From: Hypomyces perniciosus
Lineage: Eukaryota; Ascomycota; Sordariomycetes; Hypocreales; Hypocreaceae
Length of the DNA stretch: 64,000 nucleotides
Direction of reading: 5' to 3'
NCBI GenBank assembly: GCA_008477525.1
Contig: SPDT01000002.1
Location: 3,286,001-3,350,000, forward strand
Shown here piece after piece: positions 35,837 to 46,942 of the stretch (its first letter is position 1; each line of letters begins with the position of its first letter). A program made the position numbers and the translations under genes. A model generated the notes under the pieces. It searched no databases. It was not told where the DNA came from and saw nothing but the letters and a program-made list of their open reading frames with translations.

Positions 35837-36629
35837 GGCATGTAGCTCTTGTCTGCTAAGGAATGGGAGTCTGACATGGAAAATGACTTTGCTGAGGACG
35901 ATGGTGATGAAAGTTCACGCGCCTCTTTCTTATCCCCTGCTCTCAGAGCTCGTACACTTACTTCGAGAGCAGACGGTCCAATAATACCGAACGGGGTCTT
36001 TGGGTAGCACGTCGGGAAATGGCCGAGGATTCTTTGATAGCAACCCTTGCGAACGACTACTACTAAGTCGCCCGCTGGGTTGCGATCCGGCCAACGTATG
36101 TTGCGTCCATTGCGGAGAATAGCTACAAAGGTGGGACCGCAACTGACAGCTCGTATCGTATAAGAAGCGGCGGATTCTGAGATACTATTAATATTATGTT
36201 CAAGGACGCAATCGGTCCGACCCACCATTATCTTACGAGGACGGAGTACGGAGCGGACGGCCCTTCAAGCCGGAACCCACCGAAGCTTATCTAGCACTGC
36301 CTTTATGGGTTAGTGACTTCGGCCCGTACCGGAAAAGCACCATTCAGAATTGAACAACGGCAAAGTACTAATACTTCGTACAGACAGCGATGTTGGTTCA
36401 ACTCTTAAAAAGAATTCAGGGGTGTCCCAACGAATCGACGAGCCTCAATCACACTGAATGGATAATGTAGTGGGCATCCAACCTGGGCGGGACAATGTCA
36501 TCATGAATGACAAGCCGGACTCTGGATTGAGCCTGTGTGCTTGCACTTCTTCTCGAGGACAGGTCTGGACTCAGTCTCCTCGTCCGAATTCGTCCCTGCT
36601 AACACCCTCACTTCTTGTTGATTGTGTGT
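35837..36629. other. Divergent promoter between SGNH hydrolase and chitinase
   Basis: No gene is seen. A GGACGGAGTACGGAGCGGACGG word cluster lies near 36238-36260. The two secreted enzymes read outward from this 793-bp region. Confidence 0.45.
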
Positions 36630-38428
36630 ATGGACAGTGCCATCATGAGTGCTCCATGTTCGCTTCGACGGCTTCTGTGCGCATGTCTCCTTCTAGGCCC
36701 TAGGATCGCGAGCGCTTCTACCGCAGCAAGTGCAGTAGTCAACTACCTGGCCAAATTCAAGGCCCAGGCTCAACAGAGCGTGGCCGGACTGGTACTCGCG
36801 GCAGATGTTGGTAATAGTGACTATACCTGCACCAAATCCAAGCCGTGTTCTATCGGCTGCTGTGGTCCTCTGTATGTTGCCCATGGCGAGAGTCTAGAGA
36901 CAAGATCAAGCATTCTCCCCGTTCAAGCATTTGCTAACACACCGTAAAGGGACAGTCAGGGAAACGGCGTCTGCGGCTTGGGCCCGACCTTTTGCGGCGC
37001 CGGATGTACGTCTTCGTGTGACCAGAAGAGCGAGTGCGATCCAGGCTGGGGCTTGAAGTGGTCTAACGAATCGACGTGTCCGCTCAACGTGTGCTGCAGC
37101 AATTTTGGCTTCTGCGGGACGACATCCGACTTCTGCGGTTCGACCGTCGTGTCGTCGCCGCAGTGCGCCGCATCAGCCAACAGCTCCAGCGCGCGCACCA
37201 TCGGCTACTATGAGGGTTGGAACTGGCAGAGATCGTGCGGCACCATGACACCCAGGCAGATCCCGCTCGGCTACTACACGCACATCAACTTTGCCTTCTC
37301 CCTAGTCGATCCTACTACATACCGCCTGAAGCCCATGGACGACAAGACAGGGACCTTATACCAGGCTGTATCTGGGCTCAAGGTGCGCCAACCCGGGCTC
37401 CAGGTCTGGCTCGCTGTCGGCGGCTGGGCGATGAACGATCCAGGCCCGTTTCGCCCCGTTTTCTCTGATCTGGCGGCGTCCGAGTCTGCTCAGGACGAGT
37501 TCTTCGAGTCTCTCGTCACCTTCCTGGTCAGCAATGACTTCGACGGAGTGGACCTTGACTGGGAATACCCAGTGGCAGATGATCGCGGCGGCATCCCGGC
37601 TGATTTCGCAAACTATGTCACATTCGTCTCCCGCCTGAGGGCGCGTCTCAACAATCTTGGGAAACCCATGGGCCTATCGGTTACGCTGCCCGCATCGTAC
37701 TGGTACCTTCGTGGATTTGATATCGTTAACATCGAACCGTATATTGATTGGTACAATGTCATGACGTATGACATTCGTAGGTTCTCCCCGCCACCTCTTG
37801 ATTGACACAATCAAAGGACTCGCCATAGCTGACAAGACCCTTAGACGGCGTGTGGGACTCGACAGTGCAGTCGCTGAGATCCTTCGCTCGTGCACACACC
37901 AATCTCACAGAGATAGAACAGGCGCTCCAGCTGCTCTGGCGAAACAATATCAACCCCGGCCGTGTGAACCTCGGCCTTGGCTTCTACGGCCGCAGCTTTA
38001 CCATGGCTGACCCCAACTGCATGGCCGCGGGCTGCCCGTTCAAGTCCGCCGGCAATGGCGGCAAGTGCACAGGGACTCCAGGCGTTTTATCCGCCGCCGA
38101 GATCACCGAGATCATCGCCAACGGAGCCAAGGTTACGCTGGACCAGGTGGCGGCCGTCGAGATCGTCACCTGGGACACCAACCAGTGGGTGTCGTGGGAC
38201 AACACTAAGACACTGGCCATGAAGCTGCAGTACGCCAACCAGAAGTGCCTCGGTGGCTTGATGGTGTGGGCTATCGACCTAGATGACGGCACGCTTATCA
38301 AGTCGCTTGCCAACGCTGGCACGCCTGTCCAGATGTTTACTGGCGATCCTTCTTACATCTCTCCCTGCTTTGGCAACAGTTGGCCGCCGGGCGCCTTTCT
38401 GAACGATACGTCGGATGGCTCCTCGTGA
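36630..38428 (+). CDS. Secreted chitinase, GH18 with CBM18 chitin-binding module
   Basis: Exons are 36630-36871, 36950-37776 and 37845-38428, giving 550 residues; a start at ATG 36645 is also possible. A signal peptide ends near residue 30. A Cys-rich region follows (KPCSIGCCGPL, then GVCGLGPTFCG), then a CBM18/hevein-like module (NVCCSNFGFCG). The GH18 barrel starts near 170 with IGYYEGWN. The active site is FDGVDLDWEYP near 278-288, with the DxxDxDxE catalytic Glu. The layout matches subgroup C (killer-toxin-like) chitinases. Here the LysM pair usual upstream of the CBM18 is not in the chain, and the C-terminus ends soon after the barrel. The third exon restores GLGFYGRSF and GLMVWAIDLDD. 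Confidence 0.88.
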
Positions 38429-40631
38429 GATACAGATGTGTATTGGGTTGAGGGAGCGGTCGCATATAGTTACCCTAACTATAATACCTAGAGAGGAGAA
38501 TATGGTTTCATACTCAAGCTTCCAAAATCGTGTTGCAAGTGCCTCGTCAAGTGCCTCAACAAAAGACCCAAGTAATCACTAACGAGGGGTGCAATAATGG
38601 ATAGAAATGATGACTTTGTAAACCGTCTCGATGCTCTGCTAAGATGGAGAAACGCAGTTATGCGACGAACATGACGGAACGATAACCAGAGGCTTTGGGG
38701 CATCGCGGCGCGGAAAGGTAGCAAACTGCTGAAGCCTGAGATGTCTCTTGTGGACACGTGCCGGAAAGGGTATCCTGTTTTCTTCCACTCCGTAGTGCCC
38801 AGCATGTCGTCGACATTTGTCCGTCTCTCCTTAACTAATATGTGGTGTCAATATTTGTTGGTGGTTTCGTTAGTCGTTCGTTGACAGCCAACTTGCTCGC
38901 ACGCTTCTCTCGTCTCGCCGTCAACTGAACTTCGGCAAAGTATCCTCAAAACTTATAAGAGTAGTAACCAACACAGCGAAGTGTGCTTCCAATTCCACTA
39001 CCCGACGGCTAATCCGTATCAGAGAGTCAAGTGGTTAGGGAGAGATGATGTCTGTGACTGACACATGCTATGAGACCGTAAATGAGTCCATATATACTCG
39101 AATTTCTTTATGCAGGTATTACAGGAGATACCAGCTTCGAACAGAGCTTGGGACGATGAACATCGAGAAGCGACCCTGCTGAACAACCCCGCGGAGGAGT
39201 ACGGTGGCGCCTTGACGTGGTGAACATTTTTGCACAGCATAACCTGGGAGTTCCTCCTGAGAGCATTACCGTACCAATGCAACTTGTGAACAGCGGCATA
39301 CTCGGCGGGTGTCCAGCAGACAGGCGGGGGCCTTACAGTCAGTCGGCCCGGCTTACATAGTCAACCCGCCGAGTACTAATACGCCTATCTGCCCGGTATG
39401 CAAGACAGATCGCCGAGCACTACGTCAGCGATTATGTCTCACCTTCAATAACATATAATACTAATAATGCTTGTCCTACAGGAGGTTACGACCAAGGAGT
39501 AATTTAGGAGGTAGACTGTACTTCGTACACTACTCGTATTCACACATGTCTCTCAGGGTGAACCATTTTGACTAATATGAGACAATACTGGAACTTTGCC
39601 GGGGTATAATAGCGACCAAGATATGGTGTCTAGAACACTGTGCCCAAGATGAGCCAAGAGGTGCAGCCTGCATTACCCCTCACGTAAATGCCCGAATGGA
39701 CAGGTCGAAAGGATATTATGGAGTACACTCGACGGTGATAATCCTACCGCACCTAAAAGTGGCTGATGGTATACATTCCGGCTGCCCCAAGACATCAGGA
39801 TCACAGCCTTGGCTCCACTCAAGGGATGACACGGTTGAGAGGTTTAGGAGTTGGTAATATGCATAGGTATCCTATTAAGTGTTTAAAAGGATAGCCAAGG
39901 TTATAGGACCTATATTGCCCCTGCAAGCTAATTAATATGTTATAGGATTTAAATATTAATAATAATAATAATAAGCAGTTAATAAAAAAACAGTAATAAA
40001 TATATTATTAAGATACGATATTTAATAGTAGTTAAAATAATTATTTAACATAGGTTTCTAAAGTTTAACTATTGTATTATACTATTTTTTATTTTTTAAT
40101 ATAGTAGTAGCTTATATATTATTTTATATCCTTTTATTAAAGCCTAAGATATATAACTGCTATACTATTTCGATACTGTTAAGAAGGTATATTCTTTTGA
40201 GTGTAGCGGGGTCGTGTGGCAGGGGTCACGATTAAGGAATAATTCAGGGGTAGACTGTATGTACATGCCGCAAGGATTCTTCAGCCGGTACTACCTAACG
40301 TTCCAATCATTGTGGAGCTCTGATACGTGGGCACTCCTTGCAAGCTATGCAAGGAGGTATCGCATCATCACAGTCGATCGGCGATCTTGGTAGATGCATT
40401 GGATTAAAGGCTTGGAGAGAACACCGATTCTGCCGTGATATCCTAGTTTCTCGTCAACAATCAAGTTCACTTGCAGAATAAAGCTTCATCCTCTTTTGAA
40501 GATAATCCTTCTGATTGATACCACGAACCAAAGCATAGTGTCGATACCCCCCCCGAGACCACCTGACGGTGAACAAATACTTCGACCTTGACGACTGGTC
40601 ATTCCTCAACATTGCCATACATATCGCCGTA
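38429..40631. other. Gene-free region with AT-rich block
   Basis: About 2.2 kb with no supportable gene. From about 39880 to 40180 the DNA is very AT-rich, including AATAATAATAAT and long T/A runs. GTACTTCGTA-type words occur near 39520. It marks the passage from the secreted-protein island to accessory DNA. Confidence 0.55.
39880..40180. repeat. AT-rich low-complexity block
   Basis: About 300 bp made almost entirely of A and T, with an AAT trinucleotide run near 39955-39975. It contains no ORF and no recognisable element ends. It may be RIP-eroded repeat DNA; that origin is inferred. Confidence 0.7.
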
Positions 40632-43065
40632 ATGTGTGCCGACTTCAGTGGAGAATTGAAGGATCAGGAAGGGTGTAAGTATACTTCTTACTCTATGATT
40701 GGGCCCTACTAATTTTATATACTCAAGCTGCTCAGCGGGCTCATTTCGTTGTCCCTTTGACCGAAATGTGGACTTTGTTGGCCGTCAAGCTATTATCAAC
40801 CAGCTCCTCGCGAGGATCCCCCCTGGCATATTCAAGGATGACTGCCAACGGACCGCAATCGTGGGCCTCAGTGGCATAGGCAAGACACAGATCGCACTCG
40901 AGGCTGCATACCAGGTCCACGAAAAACACCCGGACAGCTCGGTTTTCTGGGTCACGGCTTCCACTGTGGCGAGCTTTCGGACTACCTACCTTGAAATTGG
41001 TAAACAGCTTGGCATAAAGGGCATCGATGAGAAGACCGAGTTTCCAACGATCGATGGTATTTCATGGGTCAAGAAAACACTGGAGTTGAAAAGCACCGGG
41101 GAGTGGCTGCTGATTGTCGACAATGCCAACGACGAAGATTCACTCTTTGGTGATGTTGATCCTATCTCTAATTATCTCCCATTTAGCCAGAGAGGCTCCA
41201 TTCTGTTTATCACACGAAACCACGACGTCCTGGCCGGGCCGAATATTCCGGGACCCGACAGAATCATTGTGGACAAAATGGATAGATCTGAATCCGTTGA
41301 ACTTCTGGGCAAGGGGCTGGGGCATGACCAGATGCAAGATGTTGAGAGCATCAAGGGCTTGCTCAACGTCCTGGGTGACCTTCCTCTAGCCGTCAAGCAG
41401 GCATCTGCCTTCATCGCCAAGACGGGAATGTCAACGGCTAGTTACCTCGCATCCTGTCAATCAGGTGACAGGACCATGGCCAACCTGCTTAGCATGGGCT
41501 TTGACGACTGGGACCACTATGATCATGGACAACATCCCATTGCAACAACATGGCTCGTTTCATTCGAGTATACATTACACAGTGCACGGCTCGCCGCCCA
41601 TTACCTAAAACATATATGCCTCTTTGCAGAGGATGATATTCCGCCATGGCTATTATCACTACCCATAGTGGATGAGTCGAGACTGGATGAAGTAATTGGT
41701 ACACTGAAGGCCTATGCATTTATCACAGAAAGAAAACCCAACTCACTCGGTATCCATCGCCTTGTTCGCCTAGCCATGCGTAATTGGCTTCAGATTAAAG
41801 GACAGCGGGCAGCAATCACTGCACCAGTGATCAGACATCTGGCCAGGATATTCCCTGAATCTATGACTATGCCACACGATGTGCTCCTGGTCAAGCGGAG
41901 GGATTACCTGCCGCATGCGCAAAGTGTACTGGACTCGCTACAAGGTCCTACCGGCCTGAGGGATGAGGTCCTACTTCTTTACCGTGTAGGACATGGCCAC
42001 TTGTTCACCGGCAGACACTCAAAAGCAGAGCAAATCCTACGGCAGGGACTAGACCTGGCCAACAACGCGCAGTGCTCTGGTCTCAAACTTGACTTCATGG
42101 CTCGTCTTTCCGCGAGCCTTCTCTACCAGGATAAGTGGGTAGAAGCAGAGGAATTTCTCTGGGAGATCCTCAAGCACCAGGAGGCGCTGCATAGGCGGCC
42201 TGAGATCGCAATTTTTGCGATGAATAGCCTTGTGGATTGCCTTCAGGGGCTGGGAAGGGATGAAGAGGCCATGAATATCTGTCAGCAGCTAATGGTGCCA
42301 AGGGAAATCCTACTTGGCAAGGAGAGTGCCGAAACAATTTTTCGTTCAAGTTCATTAGCATCATTGCTTGCTCGTCAAGGGAACTTCAATGGAGCAGAGC
42401 ACATACTGAGAGATGTAATAGTGCGGAAAGAGAAAGTGTTCGGCAAGGAACATCCGTCCACGATTCTCAGTATGGACGCTCTTACACAAACCCTCAATGC
42501 GCAAAAGAAGTACAAAGAGGCAGAGGCGGTAGGCTGGCAACTGCTGGAGCTGAGGAAGAATATGCTAGGTGAAGATCATTTTGAGACGATCACCTCGTCG
42601 TGCTATATTTCATCCTCGCTTTACAAGCAAGGGAGATACAACGAGGCGGAGAATATGCAGAACCACATACTAGTGCAGAAAGAGAAGATTTTGGGCAAGG
42701 AACATTGCTCCACGCTTGCCACTATGAACGCTCTTGCAGCAACGTACTTTCATCTAGGGAAGTACAACGAGGCAGAGGAGATGTACTGGCAGGTGCTGGA
42801 GCTGGGCATCAAGGTTCAAGGCGAAGATCATCCCGAAACACTTAGGACGTTGAGCAATCTTTCATTATCGCATTGCTGGCAAGGAAAATTCCCCGAGGGA
42901 GTGGAGATGCAACGCAACGCTGTTGAGTTGACGACGGAACTGCTAGGAAAGACGCATACAATTACATTTCTTGCTCAGCATCTTCTCGAGGGATGTCTTG
43001 AGATGCAAAAAGCATGGGAATCGTGGCCCAGGAATAGGATCTCAACGTCTCTTGAGCAATTATGA
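40632..43065 (+). CDS. NB-ARC/TPR NLR-like protein
   Basis: Exons are 40632-40672 and 40728-43065, giving 792 residues. The intron has a TACTAAT branch site and a CTCAAG acceptor. FVGR opens the NTPase. The P-loop is GLSGIGKT (about 60-67). Walker B is in WLLIVDNAND, the arginine motif is GSILFITR, GDLPLA matches GxPLA, and the winged-helix end is IHRLVRLAMRNWL. The second half is about seven kinesin-light-chain-type TPRs (KYNEAEEMYWQVLELG and similar, each near 42 residues). Fungal NLR-like proteins work in heterokaryon incompatibility and response to non-self and usually carry an N-terminal effector domain. Only about 30 residues precede the NTPase here. The donor at 40673 (GTGTAAG) is chosen for frame; an upstream exon could exist. 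Confidence 0.82.
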
Positions 43066-43541
43066 TGGGTTTTGTAAGTGCTGAGGGCTTTCCTGTCATT
43101 TGAACAACATGCTGTATTGCAGCAACATCTTCCCTTGTATTCCCGAATACTACCTTTGGATCTGTGGTGTCAATCAAGCACAGTTGTCTGGTTGTTAACA
43201 GGTTGCAAGGATGGATCAGCCTCGGTTTCACAACATCTCTACCGATAGTACTCAGCCCCCTTTGTAGCACAATAATTAGTGACAGGTAATAAAGCTTTAG
43301 TGTATGGGAATCAAGTACCACTACATATAGAGGCTCACGGTTTCCCTCACTGTCTTACATAGGTGTTATCATCGCCACTATCACCCCAACTCTATCATTT
43401 CATGATCAATCTATGGTTTCGTATACAATCATTTTATGTAAACGATATCACAGACTGTATTAGCCCAATACTTCAGGAGCTTTTCAGCCAGGGAATCTTG
43501 GACACCTTCTTCCTCGGTCTTCATTACATCTTGCGGATACA
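43066..43541. other. Intergenic region
   Basis: No gene is supported. It is AT-rich and lies between two same-strand genes. Confidence 0.4.
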
Positions 43542-44428
43542 ATGCCCTCGGATTACGACATCGAAGTACACCATCGCCCAGGCCTCATTCTGAACAGCGA
43601 CGAAAAGCATGCTCTACGAGCCGATATGTGTGCCTTAGGGGCTGCGTGTCGGAGCTCGTCAGTTAAGCGCATCTTATTCAGCAACCTATTTATGGGTGTT
43701 CTTTCACATTATCCTCAGGGCGTCTGGATCACAAATTTGACCCAGGCCATTAGTTCCCTGGTACACACTGCAAAGTATGCCAGGAAAGTGTTCCCTTCGC
43801 CAGAGTGGGAGAGGAAACGAGGAAGCAAGCCCTCTGGCATCCACCTGAGAATCGCTAGAGAGATCAGCGAGAAACATATGTCAAAGATGCTCATTTCACC
43901 CGATGCCACGTTTGACGAAGAACGCTTCGTATTTCTGGGCTCAAATGATTGGGACAATTCCAGGGTCTTGACGAAAGACTTGGATGATATTGGCAGCTGG
44001 CATTGTGATGATGAGGCGACCCAGTACTTCAGGAAATTCTTCCGGCGCGGGGCTGGAGATGAGGTGCTGCAAATCGGCTTTCTAGATTTGTCCGGGATAA
44101 TGCAACACATGGACAATGAGGACTTCTCCAAGAACGAGGGCGGCATCATTTCCAGGGTAAGTTGTTCCAGACTCGGAGCGGCGACTATGGAGCTCTAAGT
44201 GTGATGCAGACATAGAAATACAAGATCGGCAGCAGAGACACTGGATTCACCTCTCGAAGAAATGGCATTGGCTTCAAATGCAGTGATGTGAAAGGAGGCT
44301 GGATGAGAGAGAGTGTGTTCGTAATTGGCAATTCCCAGTACGGTCAAGTACGCAATAGTTTCGCATCCTACATGACCTTATCAATACACATTAGTCTAAC
44401 ATAATTTTAGACTCGAGATCATATTTGA
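43542..44428 (+). CDS. Hypothetical protein, no recognised family
   Basis: Exons are 43542-44156, 44216-44347 and 44411-44428, giving 254 residues. Both introns have good signals (GTAAGT to CATAG; GTACGC with a TCTAAC branch to TTTTAG) and both are phase 0. That makes a real gene likely even without homology. The protein is soluble by appearance, with no signal peptide or TM segment. It has a basic middle (EWERKRGSKPSG), an acidic central stretch (SNDWDNSRVLTKDLDDIG) and a Gly/Arg-rich end (RDTGFTSRRNGIGF). It lies just downstream of the NLR-like gene on the same strand. A functional link is possible but unproven. Confidence 0.55.
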
Positions 44429-45857
44429 GTCACTGAAATTAAAAGGCCTTTGAAGGAGGTTGAATCTTTTCTTTTGAGTGTCAGCTTCAACACTGCGCAC
44501 CGGAGTGGTGAAAGTGGAATGTGTCATAATTTATTGGAATTTTGGCCAGCCATGCACAACTTAGTTCTCAAAATGCATTTCGTTTTCTTAAAAATCTTCG
44601 TAGTTTCTCATAACTCTTGTCGTTGCTATACTTCATGAGTTTGCCAAATCTCGCTGTCTGGGGACAAAGGAGCTTCGATGAGTCCGGTGTCGCCGTCCCG
44701 GACACCTCCGACTGTTACTCCGCTGACAGAAATCTGACCTACCGCACAGTCTATTGAGACAGGATTGTGTGAATAATGTCTTGCTCATTGTCTCAATGCT
44801 GGCCGGGAACCGGCCACCAATGAATATTACATCATCGAGCGCACCGCTTTTGCATTCCTGGATAAAGTCTGCCCTGTTGGTTGCCGACGTGGTGATGAGA
44901 TCCGCGAGATCGGAGAGGGCGTTCCACGAGGCGGTGGTACTGCGAATGGGAAGTTGGATCTCAAACACTCTTCTGCTCTGAATGGCTCAAGGTTCCTTTT
45001 CCGTCATGTTTGATTGGAAAAAGCTCTGGGAGATGTGCCCCCGGTGCATCAACGCACTGGTTCGGAATCCCTTTCTTCGACCGCAACTCCGATCTCCCGG
45101 CCTCTCGGCCTCAACCCGATTGGCTAATACGGCCTTAATGCTTTCCAGATGTGATCTTCCGAGTCGGTGGAACTGAGCAGCAGGGATTAATAGTAGACAA
45201 ACTTGACTTTATAGCTCTTTATATTCCCTCCTCAGTTGGCGTTGAAGATAAATCAGCTAATGACTCTCGGTGCCATCTTGGCTACTTGGCTCACGCGACA
45301 CCACGGACTACAAATGCGAATAACAGATGCTATGATTAATCGTACTACTAGTACGGGGTAGTACGAGTAATTGCCAAGTTCAAATGGGGAAGCTGGTTAA
45401 TATCTGACAGCACGGATCTCGTCCCCACATCTTAGATATGATCTTGCATCGGCCCCTTGCAGCATGCATGAGACCAAGTTCCAAGTTGTCCGCAGCACTA
45501 TTAGGTATCTAGTATTCACAAAACTAGTATTACCACTGGTGTCAGGAGGAATTATCAGCACATGTGCGGTTCATCAGCGGTTCTGACTGCCTGATTGCTT
45601 CACATGAATAGGAGGAAACTTTTGCTTATTCTTCGAGGAGTCGTGGAAATTGGTGGAAATCTTACTTTGCTCACGCGGGCGCTAGCAGGACGGACAGACA
45701 AACGAGTGACAAGCAATACGGAGTACTCCGTAGATTAAGTCAATCGACGCGTCCCAACACGTATTACTCGAACTCTCTCTTTGCATCATCAATCTCCGAT
45801 TTGAAGGACGATTTTGTCGAACTTCAAACTTGAATAGGTACTAGTAGTATCACAATC
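44429..45857. other. Gene-poor region with a possible relic
   Basis: No intact gene. A possible dehydrogenase relic lies on the minus strand at 44700-44968. TACGGAGTACTCCGTA, a perfect palindrome, occurs at 45718-45733. Repeated ACTAGTA words lie near 45345-45360 and 45840. Confidence 0.45.
44700..44968 (-). pseudogene. Possible relic of a D-2-hydroxyacid dehydrogenase N-terminus
   Basis: The minus strand reads SWNALSDLADL, then ATNRADFIQECKSGALDDV. This resembles the segment following the first strand in fungal D-mandelate-type 2-hydroxyacid dehydrogenases. The expected continuation through the FDEEL and NGAGYDQ motifs is absent, and the frame runs into unrelated sequence. If the match is right, this is a short gene fragment. 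The match is from memory and the evidence is weak. Confidence 0.25.
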
Positions 45858-46762
45858 ATGTCAAATCCATCAGCAAAGCGACCACGAGTCGACTCCATGG
45901 CAGCTCCTTTGCCGCCGCAAGTCATCCGTCAAGTCATGCCTCAAGTCATGCAGCCAGCTATGCCGCCAGCTATGCCACCAGTTATGCGTCAAGCAATGCC
46001 GCCCCAAGCCATGATGCCCCAAGCCATGATACCCCATTTCATGCCTCAAGCAATGCCACATCAAGCCATGCCGCCAGCTATGCCGTCAACCACACAACCA
46101 CCTGTCATGAACCAGTCACAGATGACAGTCGACGCAATGCTAGAAGCTATTCCCGAGAAACAGCAGCTACAAATCCTTCGGTCCGCTGCTCGGATGGACC
46201 TAACCGGCTTGGTTCGCAGCCTCATCACCACTGAATACGATCGCGTCCTGTCAGCAGAGCGAAACCGCGTCCTTAATTCGACCCCTACAGCAAGAGTGCC
46301 TGGCACCAGCTCAACACGATGTACTCACATCTCCGGGGCTCACAGCAGTATGAAGCTGTTTCCGACGCATCTTCTGCCATCGAACGCATGCTGAACAACA
46401 TTGTCGATAAAACCAAGCTGCACTCACCATTTGGAACAAAGATGAGTGCGTTGGAGACTATGCGCAAGATCTTTAAGAGTGTGTGTCTCGCCAACGACAC
46501 TGTTGGACATGAGGTGCGCAAAGAGTGCCAATGGAATAACTGGGATAAGAATTTTTTGGAAGTGCTGGATACCTTGACAGAAGAGGACTACGACCAACTG
46601 GTCAATGGGGATGGAGGCCAGTGGGTGGAGCAGGTTCGCGAGCTTGAGGAACTTGCGAAAGGCTACTGTGTCTTTGGGAGGCTCAGTGAGGCTATGGATA
46701 TCCTGGACGGGAATGATGAGGAAGAAGATGATGATGAAGGAGAAGAGGAAGACGAGGAGTAA
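45858..46762 (+). pseudogene. Gene with an apparent single-base frameshift; unrecognised family
   Basis: The first frame opens at ATG 45858 with a basic start (SAKRPRVDS). It has an unusual Met/Pro/Gln-rich repeat (about residues 20-85, units like QAMPPAMP) and a helical segment MLEAIPEKQQLQILRSAA. Coding continues in another frame from about 46280 (DPYSKSAWHQLNTMYSH) to a stop at 46762, ending in a long Glu/Asp tail. No intron with acceptable signals joins the frames. One extra T in AATTCGAC (46275-46282) would make one open frame. The second half (SALETMRKIFKSVCLAN and LEELAKGYCVF) looks conserved and helical. It may be a pseudogene, a sequence error, or a rare frameshift site. Confidence 0.6.
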
Positions 46763-46942
46763 ATCGAAGACCAAGATGAGAGGAAGTGTTGACCTCTTGG
46801 CGAAGACTTCCTTCTGCATTCCAGCAGACAAATACCCATGTTTGTTCGAGGTTCCGGCGCCTTGTGCAATACCTAGCATCGACGTTTATTAATACCAACA
46901 AGAAAACAATGCCGAGGCGTCAGGCAGCACCGAATACCGAGC

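Noticed and set aside
27646..38428. Secondary-metabolite biosynthetic cluster
   Set aside because: No polyketide synthase, NRPS, terpene cyclase or P450 is present; the genes encode secreted proteins and hydrolases.
45858..46394. Intron joining the two frames of the frameshifted gene
   Set aside because: The only phase-correct donor (GTCCGC at about 46181) is poor and would remove a conserved-looking helical segment; shorter options are below usual intron size.
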